This document shows positions 24,176 through 36,597 of a stretch of DNA of 64,000 nt, in pieces (within the stretch, counting starts at the first letter, position 1; each line of letters starts with the position of its first letter). The DNA is taken from contig NZ_LR134313.1 in NCBI RefSeq assembly GCF_900636765.1, positions 496,001 to 560,000 of the forward strand, written 5' to 3'. The notes under the pieces are model-generated. The model was not told the origin of the DNA. It saw only the letters and a list, made by a program, of their open reading frames with translations, and ran no database searches. Position numbers and translations under genes: made by a program. The DNA comes from Neisseria canis. Lineage in GTDB: Bacteria > Pseudomonadota > Gammaproteobacteria > Burkholderiales > Neisseriaceae.

Positions 24176-24654
24176 TCAAAAAATATCGGCCTATAAAAGC
24201 GTTTTCCGTGAGCACAATAATTTGCCTTCTGGTCGGGATTTTCGGCGGGTTAAATTTCGATGCTTCATGGCAAGGCATATTTGGATTTACATGGATGCTT
24301 TGCATCCTAGTCAATTCCACATTGGCTATCTTTTATTTAAGACAACGCGCCTTGCTGCGTGTACTAATCGGTGCATTCGCGTATGCAACTATCCCAATGG
24401 CTTTTGGCTGCTTTTCAACTGTATTTATCTTTGCTTTCGGCATAGTCGGCGCTGTTTATATGTGGTCTGCAGAGTTTTTATTGATTACTTTGGAAGCTCT
24501 TTACAGTAGTTCAAACATTGATGCACGGCAGCAAAACACTGGCAGTATGGAGCAGCTTTTACTTTTTGCTTCAGCGGCTTTCAAAATCGTTCTCTTTCAG
24601 CGAGCACAAAACGGCGCAGCTTATCCGCTATATTCAGTTCAAATTTCCGAATAA
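24169..24654 (+). CDS. Membrane protein with Correia-like 3' end
   Basis: A 161-residue protein starting at the ATG that overlaps the CYTH stop. Four hydrophobic segments are visible (about 12-32, 40-56, 62-85 and 90-108). From about residue 115 the coding sequence is derived from a Correia-like repeat (GSMEQLLLFASAAFKIVLFQ), which probably replaced the original C-terminus. No family recognised; the four-helix part may be a small inner-membrane protein. Confidence 0.6.
   Translation: MVIKKYRPIKAFSVSTIICLLVGIFGGLNFDASWQGIFGFTWMLCILVNSTLAIFYLRQRALLRVLIGAFAYATIPMAFGCFSTVFIFAFGIVGAVYMWSAEFLLITLEALYSSSNIDARQQNTGSMEQLLLFASAAFKIVLFQRAQNGAAYPLYSVQISE
24530..24650 (-). repeat. Correia-like element inside a reading frame
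   Basis: About 120 bp related to the elements at 24729 and 24885 but inverted: GTATGGAGCAGCTTTTACTT, GCTTCAGCGGCTTTCAAAAT, CGTTCTCTTTCAGC. It forms the end of the membrane protein gene 24169-24654. Confidence 0.6.
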
Positions 24655-24659
24655 TAGAG

Positions 24660-24693
24660 ATGCCTGTCTGAAAGACGGTTTTCAGACAGGCAT
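24660..24693. terminator. TG-wad DUS terminator
   Basis: ATGCCTGTCTGAAA pairs with TTTCAGACAGGCAT, six bases behind the membrane-protein stop. Confidence 0.85.
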
Positions 24694-24728
24694 AATGGTA
24701 TGGCTGCTTTTTAAGCGTAAGATAAAGC

Positions 24729-24884
24729 TATATCAATCAACTTAACTTTTACTCCGGCGTTGCTGCGCCTTAGCTCAAAAAGAACGATTTTCTAAGCTGC
24801 TCAAGCAGCAACAAAATCAGTCCCGTAGTATCTGTACTGTCTTCGGCTTGCTGCCTTGTATTAAAAATGTGTTGATTGACTAGA
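24729..24884 (+). repeat. Correia-like element, full length
   Basis: A 156-bp unit with ends TATATCAATCAACTT and GTTGATTGACTAGA. Its interior has the Correia/NEMIS order: CGGCGTTGCTGCGCCTTAGC, TCAAAAAGAACGATTTTCTA, AGCTGCTCAAGCAGC, TATCTGTACTGTCTTCGGCT. The length equals the 154-157 bp class described in meningococci, but the terminal repeats are diverged from the TATAGTGGATTAA consensus. Confidence 0.75.
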
Positions 24885-25038
24885 TTGTCGATAAACGTAA
24901 GTTTTATTACGGCGTTTTACTGAGTCTTAGCCCAAAAAGAACGATTTTGAAAGCCGCTGAAGCAAAAAGTAAAACTGCCCCATACTGCCTCTGTATTATC
25001 TTCGGCTTAACACCTTGTATCAAAAATAAATTGATTCG
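24885..25038 (+). repeat. Correia-like element, second unit in tandem
   Basis: About 154 bp directly abutting the previous one and in the same orientation. It is more diverged: TACGGCGTTTTACTGAGTCT, AAAAAGAACGATTTTGAAAG, CTGTATTATCTTCGGCTTAA. Terminal repeats are weak (TTGTCGATAAACG and AAATTGATTCG). Confidence 0.65.
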
Positions 25039-25090
25039 CCTTACATTTATCCCTGTACGCAACTTACCTTCAAGATTGATTCAAAATAAT

Positions 25091-25128
25091 AATGCCTGTC
25101 TGAAACTCAATATTTTCAGGCAGGCATT
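25091..25128. terminator. DUS-type terminator behind atpC
   Basis: AATGCCTGTCTGAAA pairs with TTTCAGGCAGGCATT; one arm deviates from the TG-wad motif by one base. Ends the ATP synthase operon. Confidence 0.8.
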
Positions 25129-25177
25129 GATTTCTGTATTACAAACAGTTCCCACACGAGGAAACCAATACATAACA

Positions 25178-25603
25178 TTAACGTTTTCTTTGCGAACGGA
25201 GATAATCCAGCGTTTTGAGTTCGGCAATCGCAGCCGCCAAAGCAGCTTGTGCTTTAGCGAGCGATTCTTCGTCATTAGCTTCGGAAATACGGGCTTCAGC
25301 AGCTTTTTTAGCCTGCTCGGCACGCGCCTGATCCATTTCGGTACTGCGCACCGCCACATCAGCTAAAACGGTAATCTTGCCAGGCTGTACTTCTAACAAG
25401 CCACCAGAAACCGCCACCAACACCTCTTCCGCCTGTCCGGGAACCTGCAAACGCAAAGCGCCCGGGCGAACTAAACTCATAACCGGCTCGTGTCGCGGAT
25501 AAATACCAAGTTCACCATTCAGAGTGGGCACCACAACAAAACTGGCTTCACCTGAAAAAATGTTATCTTCGTTACTTACCACTTCAACTTGCATGACACC
25601 CAT
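25178..25603 (-). CDS. atpC: ATP synthase epsilon subunit
   Basis: A 141-residue F1 epsilon subunit. The N-terminal beta-sandwich (MQVEVVSNEDNIFSGEASFV, then GELGIYPRHEPVMSL) is followed by a C-terminal helical hairpin. It links F1 to the c-ring and modulates ATPase activity. Last gene of the operon, 10 bp after atpD. Confidence 0.96.
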   Translation of the reverse strand: MGVMQVEVVSNEDNIFSGEASFVVVPTLNGELGIYPRHEPVMSLVRPGALRLQVPGQAEEVLVAVSGGLLEVQPGKITVLADVAVRSTEMDQARAEQAKKAAEARISEANDEESLAKAQAALAAAIAELKTLDYLRSQRKR

Positions 25604-25613
25604 GCCGGCCTCC

Positions 25614-27020
<1,407 letters not shown>

Positions 27021-27049
27021 CTATAGTGTTTAATTGACAGGCAGCTACC

Positions 27050-27925
27050 TTACACGGCAGCAGCACCTGCCACAATTTCTGACAATTCTGTGGTAATTGC
27101 TGCTTGGCGCGATTTGTTATACACCAAACGCAACTCTTTAATTGCATTACCAGCATTATCTGTCGCAGCTTTCATCGCCACCATACGAGCAGCTTGTTCT
27201 GAAGCCATATTATCGCTTAATGCTTGGTAAACCACAGACTCTAAATAACGGCGGACCAAATATTCCAACACTGCCGAAGAACTAGGTTCGTAACGGTAAT
27301 CCCAATTATATTTACCATCCCCCATTTCTTCAAAAACACTTTTACCAATTGGTAAAAGCACTTCCATGCGAGGCTCTTGTCGCATTGTATTGACAAAACC
27401 TGAATAGACAAGATGAATTGTATCTAATTCATGTTTTTCATATCGTTGGAAAATTTCTGTTAATGGACCCAGCATCATTTCCATCCTAGGCGTATCACCT
27501 AAGTTAGTAACACTGGCAATCACATCCAAACCGATACGCTGACAAGCCGCTAATCCTTTGCTACCGATGCAAACAACATCAACTTCAATACCTTGAGATT
27601 GGTATTCTTGCACTTGCATTAAGAATTTCTTCAGGATATTGGCATTTAAACCACCACACAAACCTTTATCAGTGGTAATTAAAATAAAGCCTACACGCTG
27701 TACACTTTTGTGCTCTTCAAGCAGCTTAATGCCATGTTCCTTATCGTTGGTTTGAGCCAAGTGGCTCATCACCAAACGAACTTTTTCTGCATAAGGTCTA
27801 GCCAAGCGCATGCGCTCTTGAGTCTTCCGCATTTTAGAGGTTGACACCATTTGCATCGCTTTAGTGATCTTTTGGGTATTCTGAACACTACGGATTTTGG
27901 TGAGAATCTCTTTACCTACTGCCAT
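27050..27925 (-). CDS. atpG: ATP synthase gamma subunit
   Basis: A 291-residue central-stalk subunit. The N-terminal coiled-coil helix (KEILTKIRSVQNTQKITKAM, QMVSTSKMRK) and the C-terminal helix (ASEQAARMVAMKAATDNAGN) are typical. It rotates inside the alpha3beta3 ring. Intact. Confidence 0.97.
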   Translation of the reverse strand: MAVGKEILTKIRSVQNTQKITKAMQMVSTSKMRKTQERMRLARPYAEKVRLVMSHLAQTNDKEHGIKLLEEHKSVQRVGFILITTDKGLCGGLNANILKKFLMQVQEYQSQGIEVDVVCIGSKGLAACQRIGLDVIASVTNLGDTPRMEMMLGPLTEIFQRYEKHELDTIHLVYSGFVNTMRQEPRMEVLLPIGKSVFEEMGDGKYNWDYRYEPSSSAVLEYLVRRYLESVVYQALSDNMASEQAARMVAMKAATDNAGNAIKELRLVYNKSRQAAITTELSEIVAGAAAV

Positions 27926-27952
27926 TTCAGACTCCTTTCAGTCTCTTTGATC

Positions 27953-29500
27953 TTACGCTTGATAATTGTAAGAAGATTTGAAGGATTTCATGGCCTGGGT
28001 CAGCACTTGTTCGCTATCGTCAGACATCGCTCCGGAAGCATTAATAGCATTCAGAACATCCGGGTGTTGAGTGCGTACATAGCTCAGGAACTCTGCTTCA
28101 AAAGCCAATGCTTTAGATACAGGCACATCTTCGTAAGAACCATTATTAATGGCCCACAAAGTCAATGCCATTTCTGCAGTATTTAATGTACTGAATTGTT
28201 TTTGTTTCATTAATTCAGTCACAATTTCACCATGCTGGAGTTGCTTACGAGTAGCTTCATCCAAATCCGAAGCAAACTGTGAGAACGCTGCCAGTTCACG
28301 ATACTGAGCCAATGCCAAACGGATACCACCACCCAGCTTTTTGATGACTTTAGTTTGTGCCGCACCACCTACACGCGATACTGAAATACCAGCGTTAATT
28401 GCGGGACGGATACCAGAGTTAAATAAATCTGTTTCCAAGAAAATCTGACCGTCAGTAATTGAAATTACGTTAGTCGGAACGAACGCAGAAACGTCACCGG
28501 CTTGGGTTTCAATAATTGGCAGTGCTGTTAATGAACCTGTCTTACCTTTTACTTCGCCATTGGTTAATTTTTCTACTTCATCGGCATTAATACGCGCAGC
28601 ACGCTCTAACAAACGAGAGTGCAGGTAAAATACATCACCGGGATAAGCCTCACGACCAGGAGGACGACGCAGAAGCAAAGAAATTTGACGATAAGCAACT
28701 GCTTGTTTTGACAAATCATCATATACAATCAATGCATCTTCACCACGGTCACGGAAAAATTCACCCATGGTACAACCAGCATAAGGCGCGATAAATTGCA
28801 GTGCGGCAGCTTCTGAAGCTGTTGCAGCAACAATAATGGTATGTTCCATTGCCCCATGCTCTTCTAATTTGCGTACTACGTTAGCGATAGAAGAAGCTTT
28901 TTGACCAACCGCAACATAAATACAAATTACACCATTGCCTTTTTGGTTAACAATAGCATCCAAAGCAACAGCTGTTTTACCAGTTTGACGGTCACCAATA
29001 ATCAATTCGCGCTGGCCTCTACCAACCGGAACCATTGAGTCAATCGACTTCAAGCCTGTTTGCATCGGCTGATCAACTGACTGACGTGCAATCACACCCG
29101 GTGCGATTTTTTCAATTGGGGCGGTCAATGTGGTATTGATAGGCCCCTTACCATCAATCGGTTGGCCTAATGCGTTAACTACACGACCAACCAATTCACG
29201 ACCAATCGGCACTTCAAGAATGCGGTTAGTACATTTAACTTCATCGCCTTCTTTAATATGCTCATATTCACCCAACACAACGGCACCAACGGAGTCACGC
29301 TCCAAGTTCATTGCCAAGCCATAAGTGTTACCGGGAAACTCAAGCATTTCACCTTGCATTACATCTGATAAGCCATGTACACGAACAATACCATCAGTTA
29401 CAGAAATTACCGTACCTCGTGTGCGTACTTCCTGTTTGGTGTTCAGGTTCTCAATTTTGGCTTTCAGCAAATCGCTAATTTCAGCAGGATTAAGCTGCAT
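27953..29500 (-). CDS. atpA: ATP synthase alpha subunit
   Basis: A 515-residue F1 subunit with the nucleotide-binding P-loop GDRQTGKT near 169-176, the arginine-finger region ([17 protein letters not shown]) and the family start [20 protein letters not shown]. It carries non-catalytic nucleotide sites. It is flanked by atpH upstream (10-bp gap) and atpG downstream. Confidence 0.98.
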   Translation of the reverse strand: MQLNPAEISDLLKAKIENLNTKQEVRTRGTVISVTDGIVRVHGLSDVMQGEMLEFPGNTYGLAMNLERDSVGAVVLGEYEHIKEGDEVKCTNRILEVPIGRELVGRVVNALGQPIDGKGPINTTLTAPIEKIAPGVIARQSVDQPMQTGLKSIDSMVPVGRGQRELIIGDRQTGKTAVALDAIVNQKGNGVICIYVAVGQKASSIANVVRKLEEHGAMEHTIIVAATASEAAALQFIAPYAGCTMGEFFRDRGEDALIVYDDLSKQAVAYRQISLLLRRPPGREAYPGDVFYLHSRLLERAARINADEVEKLTNGEVKGKTGSLTALPIIETQAGDVSAFVPTNVISITDGQIFLETDLFNSGIRPAINAGISVSRVGGAAQTKVIKKLGGGIRLALAQYRELAAFSQFASDLDEATRKQLQHGEIVTELMKQKQFSTLNTAEMALTLWAINNGSYEDVPVSKALAFEAEFLSYVRTQHPDVLNAINASGAMSDDSEQVLTQAMKSFKSSYNYQA

Positions 29501-29510
29501 GAAAACTCTC

Positions 29511-30059
29511 CTAATTTGTCATTGCCGCATACAGGTTTTTTAGCTTTGCCTGCACCGACAGATCCAGTACTTGATCACCCACTTCAATTTTGAGACCGCC
29601 AATTAAATTTGGATCAACCTCAAACTCCGCCTCCAAACGGGTATTGAAGTGCTGCTCAAGCTCTTTGACGATATTTGCTTTTTGACCTTCGCCAGCAAAC
29701 TCATATGCACTATAAATAACCGCTTTCTGGGATTGGTTACGTGATAAAGTCAAATCTTGGTATTGGGTATAAATTTCAGGTAAAACCTGAAGACGCTTCT
29801 CTTCGGCTACAACATAAATAAAGTTGCGAAACTCATCACTTTTCATAGCTTCAGATTCACTCAATAAACGAGCTAGTTCATCGGCTTTTTGAGTGCTGCT
29901 AGCATCGGTTTCTTCAATCATAGCTGCAACCGAAGTCTGCTGCACAGACCATGCTAATTCTTTTAGTCCGCCCAACCAAGCTTCAATTTGATTTTTTTCA
30001 ACTGCCAGCTCAAATAATGCTTTCGCATAAGGTCTGGCAATGGTTGCGAACTCGGCCAT
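29511..30059 (-). CDS. atpH: ATP synthase delta subunit
   Basis: A 182-residue F1 delta subunit linking F1 to the b-dimer. The N-terminal helical domain starts [20 protein letters not shown], and the C-terminal signature [20 protein letters not shown] is present. It begins 4 bp after atpF. Confidence 0.96.
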   Translation of the reverse strand: MAEFATIARPYAKALFELAVEKNQIEAWLGGLKELAWSVQQTSVAAMIEETDASSTQKADELARLLSESEAMKSDEFRNFIYVVAEEKRLQVLPEIYTQYQDLTLSRNQSQKAVIYSAYEFAGEGQKANIVKELEQHFNTRLEAEFEVDPNLIGGLKIEVGDQVLDLSVQAKLKNLYAAMTN

Positions 30060-30063
30060 AGTA

Positions 30064-30534
30064 TTACAGCTCCTGTTTCAGATTGCTCAACAACTGTGCG
30101 TGCTGTGCTTCATTTACTTCACGACGCAAAATTGATTCAGCACCTTTTACAGCCAAGAAAGCCACTTGCTCACGCAAAGCTTCGCGGGCGCGATTCGCTT
30201 CTTGTTCCACATCAGCTTTAGCTTGTTCTGCAATACGGGCAGCTTCTGCAGATGCTTGGCTTTTGGCCTCTTCTACAATTTGCGCTGCACGTTTTTCGGC
30301 ATTGGCTACCATTTCGGTAACCTGGTTACGCCCTTCGGCCAAGAGTTCTGCAACTTTCTTTTCTGCCTGCTCAAAATCGCTTTTGCCACGTTCTGCTGCA
30401 GCCAGACCTTCTGCGATTTTGTCGGCGCGCTCATCTAATGCTTTAGCGATTGGAGGCCACACAAAACGCATGGTAAACCATACCAAACCGACAAATACAA
30501 GAATTTGCGCAAATAAGGTTGCATTAATATTCAT
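30064..30534 (-). CDS. atpF: ATP synthase b subunit
   Basis: A 156-residue peripheral-stalk subunit with one N-terminal membrane helix ([19 protein letters not shown]) and a long alanine/glutamate-rich helix (about 30-150) that forms the dimeric stator. Length is standard. Confidence 0.96.
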   Translation of the reverse strand: MNINATLFAQILVFVGLVWFTMRFVWPPIAKALDERADKIAEGLAAAERGKSDFEQAEKKVAELLAEGRNQVTEMVANAEKRAAQIVEEAKSQASAEAARIAEQAKADVEQEANRAREALREQVAFLAVKGAESILRREVNEAQHAQLLSNLKQEL

Positions 30535-30610
30535 TACTTAACCTTCGCATTTAGGGTTAATCAAACAAACGGACTTATACCATTTGTATCGAAACAGTTT
30601 TCTGTTTTGA

Positions 30611-30898
<288 letters not shown>

Positions 30899-30939
30899 CT
30901 ACTAAATTAAATAATCTCTATTAAATTGAAAGTTTTCAC

Positions 30940-32149
<1,210 letters not shown>

Positions 32150-32201
32150 AGCTTAGCTGCAATTTTTAGCGCATAACAGCCGCATATTTAACGGCGCTAC
32201 T

Positions 32202-32228
32202 ATAATAAAAGAGCTGTATCAGCGTCAA
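32202..32228 (-). promoter_or_regulatory. Likely promoter of the atp operon
   Basis: On the minus strand TTGACG (32228-32223) and TATTAT (32207-32202) are separated by 15 bp; an alternative -10, TATAGT, gives 18 bp. The start codon of atpI lies about 50 bp downstream. Good match in position, moderate in spacing. Confidence 0.5.
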
Positions 32229-32641
32229 GGAATTTGTTAATTTTCGTCAATCTTTTTACCCTGGCTGTATCTGAACATAAGCACGAACGTTCAACGAAAA
32301 ATTGATCAAACTCATCAGTTTTGACTCAAGGCGTATTTCATCTTAATTCCCTCAAAATTACAAGAGATTACACCAAAATCGCAATAAAATCTTACAGTAT
32401 GTAAAAAAGAAGTCATTTGTTCACAAATCAAACTCTCAGCCACAAACCAAGAAAAATATTGAATTATGTTTCAATATGAAAATATTGAAACATATTATGT
32501 CTATATTTTATAATATACGAAATATAATTCTAATTATTTTTAGAATAGAAATAAGTTTTTCTTTTCATTCAATCGCAAATTCATGCTATGATTTTTTAAG
32601 AGGCAGCGCATATTAAAGTTCATTTTATTTTTAAATGAACC
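32229..32641. other. AT-rich region between parB and the atp operon
   Basis: About 400 bp with no open frame. Between 32440 and 32600 the sequence is extremely AT-rich with repeated ATATTTTA/AAAATATT patterns, for example TGTTTCAATATGAAAATATTG followed by AAACATATTATG. Some of it is palindromic. The function is unknown; an upstream regulatory or IHF-type site is possible. Confidence 0.5.
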
Positions 32642-32681
32642 AATGCCTATCTGAACAAAAGGGTATTTTCAGACAGGCATT
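32642..32681. terminator. DUS-type terminator behind parB
   Basis: AATGCCTATCTGAA pairs with TTCAGACAGGCATT; one arm has a single deviation (CTATC for CTGTC). Confidence 0.8.
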
Positions 32682-32749
32682 CGGTAAATCAGACTATTGT
32701 TAAATATCATCGAACTATGATTAATAACATCCAATTGTTGGTTAATGAA

Positions 32750-33610
32750 TTAATCAAATTCGATACCCAGTTTTTTTAATAAAGCATCCAATGTTTCCGG
32801 AGTGTCGAAATGCAAAACGATTTTGCCTTTTTTATTGTTCGTGCTGCGTATCTCCGCATTAACCCCAAGGGTTTCAGTGAGTAAATCGTTAAGGCGTTGA
32901 ATGTCCGGATGATTTTTTTTCACGGGTTCAGTTTTTTTGCCATGTTGCAAAAGTTGGCTTCGGCGTTCTACTTCCCGCACAGACCAACCATATTTCACTG
33001 CCTTTTGAGCCAACTCCAACTGCTCCACAACCGGTAGGGTCAATAATGCTCTGGCATGCCCCATTTCCAACCGGCGCTGGTAAAGCATATCTTGAACAGG
33101 CACCGGCAGACCGAGCAAGCGCATGCTGTTGGAAATGGCACTGCGGCTTTTTCCTACCGCCTTGGCAATGGTTTCGTGTGTCAGGCTGAATTCATCCGCA
33201 AGACGTTTCAATCCGCGTGCTTCTTCAATAGGATTAAGATTTTCCCGTTGCAGGTTTTCAATCAAGCCCATCGCCAAAGCAGTTTCATCGCTGATGCTTT
33301 TGATTACCACCGGAATTTCTGTTAATCCGGCCAATTGGCTGGCCCGCCATCTGCGCTCGCCTGCTATCAACTCATATTGCGACAGCCCATGCTCACGCAC
33401 GATAACCGGTTGGATAACGCCTTGTGCTTTAATGGATTCGGCCAATTCCTGCAAAGCTTCATCATCCATTTGTACACGCGGCTGGTAGCGGCCGGGTTTG
33501 ATATCGCCGATGGGAATTGTGGTTAACTTGTCGCCGCTATTGTCTTCTATATTTCCGGCCAATAGTGAATCCAAGCCCTTGCCTCCAAGGCCGCCTTTGG
33601 GTTTTGCCAT
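32750..33610 (-). CDS. parB: Chromosome partitioning protein ParB
   Basis: A 286-residue ParB/Spo0J. The N-terminal CTPase/ParB-N domain contains the GERRWRAS box (LIAGERRWRASQLAGL, about 91-106) and ENLQRENLNPIEEA. The central HTH (THETIAKAVGKSRSAISNSM) binds parS. The C-terminal dimerisation domain ends LLKKLGIEFD. It organises origin segregation. In many bacteria parA precedes parB; here the upstream gene is a serine hydrolase, so parA must be elsewhere. Divergent from nothing, same strand as the atp genes. Confidence 0.95.
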   Translation of the reverse strand: MAKPKGGLGGKGLDSLLAGNIEDNSGDKLTTIPIGDIKPGRYQPRVQMDDEALQELAESIKAQGVIQPVIVREHGLSQYELIAGERRWRASQLAGLTEIPVVIKSISDETALAMGLIENLQRENLNPIEEARGLKRLADEFSLTHETIAKAVGKSRSAISNSMRLLGLPVPVQDMLYQRRLEMGHARALLTLPVVEQLELAQKAVKYGWSVREVERRSQLLQHGKKTEPVKKNHPDIQRLNDLLTETLGVNAEIRSTNNKKGKIVLHFDTPETLDALLKKLGIEFD

Positions 33611-33655
33611 AATTTATGTTTCCTGAAGTTATTGCGGCTATTTTAGGCATTGGTT

Positions 33656-34651
33656 TTATCGTGACACCCGATTTTTATCACACGCCGCGATTGATCGAAA
33701 TATGGTTGCGTACGGTTTGTATTTGAGCTGGTTGACTGTGCCGGTAACAAACACTTCTTTCTGCGGGCAATAAAATGCAAAGCTACCGGTAACGCCGCTA
33801 TGACCGCGAATCTCGCGAACGCCTCTGAAGAAATATGCTACCAACGGCGCTACTGTTAGCTGCATCATGCCGCTGCCGTACTTTAAGGGGAAGAATTGGA
33901 TAGCCCGGAAAGTCGGGCTATCAATATGCGATGCGTTGAAAAGCTTACCACCAAAGAATGCCTGCGTAAAGCGCATCAGCTCTGCATTGGTTGCAACAAT
34001 ACCGCCCTGATAGACTTGGCTTGCAAGATATTGTCGGCAGGCTATAATGCGGGCGCCGTTATATATCGGTGCGATTTCTTCGCTGCCGTCCGCCCAATGT
34101 GTCTGCTTGAGATCAAGCGGTTGGCAAATAGAGTCAGTCAATAATTGTTTGGCAGATTTTCCGGTAATCACTTCAGCGATTTTACCCAACAGCATAGCAT
34201 TGATATCGGCATAATATGCCTTTTGCCCGCCCGGCTTTGACTTTGGCGGCAGCCTTGACAAAATCTCCAGCGCTTCTTCCAATTCCATTCGCCGGTCATG
34301 CCGAAAAATCTCGTTTATCAGTACCGTACCACCCGGCTGGCAATCTTGTTCATAATTAGGAAATCCAGAGTTTTGGTCGATAAGATGGCGGATGCTTACT
34401 TGTCCAGCTCGAGGCAAATAACGGGTGATATTGTGCGGCAAAATATCAGTCAATTTTGTTCCGTAACTCAATCCGCTGCGGTCAATTAGCTGAAAAATCA
34501 GCGCATGCGTATACAATTTGGAAATGCTGGCGACGGCAAACGGGGAATCACTCGTCATGCTACCTTTAGACTCTTCAATGCATGTGATACCGCCACGACA
34601 CACCAGCAGGCTTGCATCGTGAACAGCATGATTCTTCAGGAAATGCGCCAT
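33656..34651 (-). CDS. Beta-lactamase-family serine hydrolase
   Basis: A 331-residue class-C-type hydrolase without a visible signal peptide. The nucleophile Ser42 is in ASISKLY (SxxK), the third motif is HSG (GHSGVTGS) and a helix AYYADINAMLLGKIAEVI carries the second motif as Tyr-x-Asp in place of the usual Tyr-x-Asn. Such proteins are esterases, carboxypeptidases or peptidases; the substrate cannot be told. It is 45 bp upstream of parB in the same direction. Confidence 0.85.
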   Translation of the reverse strand: MAHFLKNHAVHDASLLVCRGGITCIEESKGSMTSDSPFAVASISKLYTHALIFQLIDRSGLSYGTKLTDILPHNITRYLPRAGQVSIRHLIDQNSGFPNYEQDCQPGGTVLINEIFRHDRRMELEEALEILSRLPPKSKPGGQKAYYADINAMLLGKIAEVITGKSAKQLLTDSICQPLDLKQTHWADGSEEIAPIYNGARIIACRQYLASQVYQGGIVATNAELMRFTQAFFGGKLFNASHIDSPTFRAIQFFPLKYGSGMMQLTVAPLVAYFFRGVREIRGHSGVTGSFAFYCPQKEVFVTGTVNQLKYKPYATIFRSIAACDKNRVSR

Positions 34652-34815
34652 ATTTCATTCTTCAGTTTCATAGTTAAACCGCTTACTTAATAACAGTATT
34701 CATGCTCGGCCTGATCCCAATCTCTCCGACATTAGTAAAGCTTAAGCTACTCTGGTCAAGCCCAAATATGATAATTCTGCTATTTTTAAGCTGGTTTCTC
34801 TCTATTAAAGAAAAC

Positions 34816-34847
34816 ATGCCTGTCTGAATGTGTTTTCAGACAGGCAT
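34816..34847. terminator. TG-wad DUS terminator behind aroG
   Basis: ATGCCTGTCTGAA pairs with TTCAGACAGGCAT. Confidence 0.85.
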
Positions 34848-34868
34848 CGCTCTTCTGCTATCTATATC

Positions 34869-35912
34869 TTACACGCGGCTGCGGTTTGCTTCGGCCAGCA
34901 ACTCAAGCAATGCTTCCGTTTCGTTCCAACCGATGCAGGCATCCGTAATACTTTGGCCATAAGTTTCGGGTTTGTCTTGGCGGCCTTCTACCAAATGACT
35001 TTCCACCATCACACCCATAATATTGGTTTCTCCGTTATGGAGCTGTTGGGCAACATCTTGCGCCACTTCCATTTGGCGTTTGTAGTCTTTCCGGCTGTTG
35101 GCATGGCTGAAATCAACCATCAATTTCGGCGTTGCACCTGCTTTAATCAGCTCCTCTGCCGCGGCTTTCACATGTTTGCTGTCGTAATTCGGCTCTTTGC
35201 CGCCGCGCAAGATAACGTGGCAATCTTTATTACCGGCAGTATGTACGATGGCGCTGTGGCCGGTTTTGGTAACCGAAAGGAAATGGTGCGGATGGGAAGC
35301 TGCGCCGATTGCGTCGATGGCAATCTTCAAATTGCCGTCCGTACCATTTTTAAATCCGACAGGGCAAGACAAGCCGGAGGCAAGTTCACGGTGAACTTGG
35401 CTTTCGGTTGTCCGCGCACCGATGGCGCCCCACGAAATGAGGTCGGCATAATATTGCGGCGTGATCATATCCAAAAATTCTGTGGATGCCGGCATGCCCA
35501 AGGTATTTAAATCCAATAATAATTTACGCGCTTGGCGCAGGCCGAAATTGATGTCGAATGTGCCGTCGAGATGCGGATCGTTAATCAAACCTTTCCAGCC
35601 TACGGTGGTGCGCGGCTTTTCAAAATAAACCCGCATCACAATCAGCAATTCTTTTTCATATTTTTTGCGCAATGGCAGCAAACGTTGGGCATATTCGATT
35701 GCCGCTTGCGGGTCATGGATAGAGCACGGGCCGATAATAACCAGCAAACGGTTGTCTCTGCCATGCACCAAATCAGCGATTTCCTGACGGGTTTTTACCA
35801 CCAAATCAACCACTTCATCGGTAATCGGTAATTCATATAAATGGGCAATCGGGGGCAATAACTCATCAATGGCATTAATGCGTACATCATCTGTTTTTTG
35901 TAAGCGGTTCAT
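34869..35912 (-). CDS. aroG: 3-deoxy-7-phosphoheptulonate synthase
   Basis: A 347-residue class I DAHP synthase of the AroG/F/H type. Conserved elements are visible: LLVIIGPCSIHDPQAAIEYA near 57-76, MRVYFEKPRTTVGWKGLIND, PASTEFLD and LMVDFSHANSRKDYKRQ. It condenses phosphoenolpyruvate with erythrose 4-phosphate as the first step of aromatic amino acid synthesis in the cytoplasm. Feedback specificity (Tyr, Phe or Trp) cannot be assigned reliably. Single gene with its own terminator. Confidence 0.95.
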   Translation of the reverse strand: MNRLQKTDDVRINAIDELLPPIAHLYELPITDEVVDLVVKTRQEIADLVHGRDNRLLVIIGPCSIHDPQAAIEYAQRLLPLRKKYEKELLIVMRVYFEKPRTTVGWKGLINDPHLDGTFDINFGLRQARKLLLDLNTLGMPASTEFLDMITPQYYADLISWGAIGARTTESQVHRELASGLSCPVGFKNGTDGNLKIAIDAIGAASHPHHFLSVTKTGHSAIVHTAGNKDCHVILRGGKEPNYDSKHVKAAAEELIKAGATPKLMVDFSHANSRKDYKRQMEVAQDVAQQLHNGETNIMGVMVESHLVEGRQDKPETYGQSITDACIGWNETEALLELLAEANRSRV

Positions 35913-36076
35913 ATTATTCTCAATTTATACTGGGTAAATCATGCTGCGTAGGGTAGCGTTTTTAACGCGTTTTGACAAGCTGTTTCACTACCAAATTGTT
36001 ATTTAATTGCGTAAATTTCTCACATATATCTTATTGTAAAATTTAATTATCAAAATAAACCAATAAAAGATACAAA

Positions 36077-36103
36077 ATGCCTGTCTGAATTTCAGACAGG
36101 CAT
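36077..36103. terminator. TG-wad DUS terminator
   Basis: ATGCCTGTCTGAA directly joined to TTCAGACAGGCAT with almost no loop. It ends the minus-strand run 37344-36109. Confidence 0.85.
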
Positions 36104-36108
36104 ACCGG

Positions 36109-36597
36109 CTATTTATTCAGTTCAGCATCAATCTGCTGATACAAAGCCGCAAAATCAGGCTCGCCCACAAAAGTTTTCAATATCTCGCCGTTTTTATTGA
36201 TGAGTATCGAAGTCGGGTAAACCACGGTATTAAACGCTTTCCCCACTTTACCGTCGGCATCATACACCACCGGGAAAGGCAACGAACGGCTTTTCGCATA
36301 GTTTTCGACGCTTTCGAGCGGATCGATCGGTTGTGCAATGCCGAGCACCTGAAAGTTTTTCCCCCGGTAATCTTGCGCCATTTTAATAACCTTCGGCATC
36401 TCGCTCACGCAGCCGGGGCAAGTGGGAAACCAAAAATTAATAAAAGTAACGTTACCTTTCAGACTGGCATTACCGTACATTTTGCCATCCAAACCTTTTA
36501 GTGAAAAATCGGGCGCTGGGTTTGCTTTCGGCACCAGCACATAAGCAATTAAACCGCCAACCAACGCCAACACGACCAATAACAAAATTTTCTTCAT
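36109..36597 (-). CDS. TlpA-family membrane-anchored thioredoxin
   Basis: A 162-residue thiol-disulfide protein anchored by an N-terminal helix (KKILLLVVLALVGGLIAYVL). The redox centre is C60-P-G-C63 in NFWFPTCPGCVSEMPK and the cis-Pro loop is TVVYPTSILIN. It faces the periplasm and probably takes part in cytochrome c maturation or oxidative protein repair. The start overlaps the stop of the thioesterase gene (ATGA-type), so they are translated together. Confidence 0.88.
   Translation of the reverse strand: MKKILLLVVLALVGGLIAYVLVPKANPAPDFSLKGLDGKMYGNASLKGNVTFINFWFPTCPGCVSEMPKVIKMAQDYRGKNFQVLGIAQPIDPLESVENYAKSRSLPFPVVYDADGKVGKAFNTVVYPTSILINKNGEILKTFVGEPDFAALYQQIDAELNK

Noticed and set aside
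24729..25038. CRISPR array or tandem gene repeat behind atpC
   Set aside because: There are only two units of about 155 bp, diverged and without short identical repeats; they match the Correia-type arrangement.
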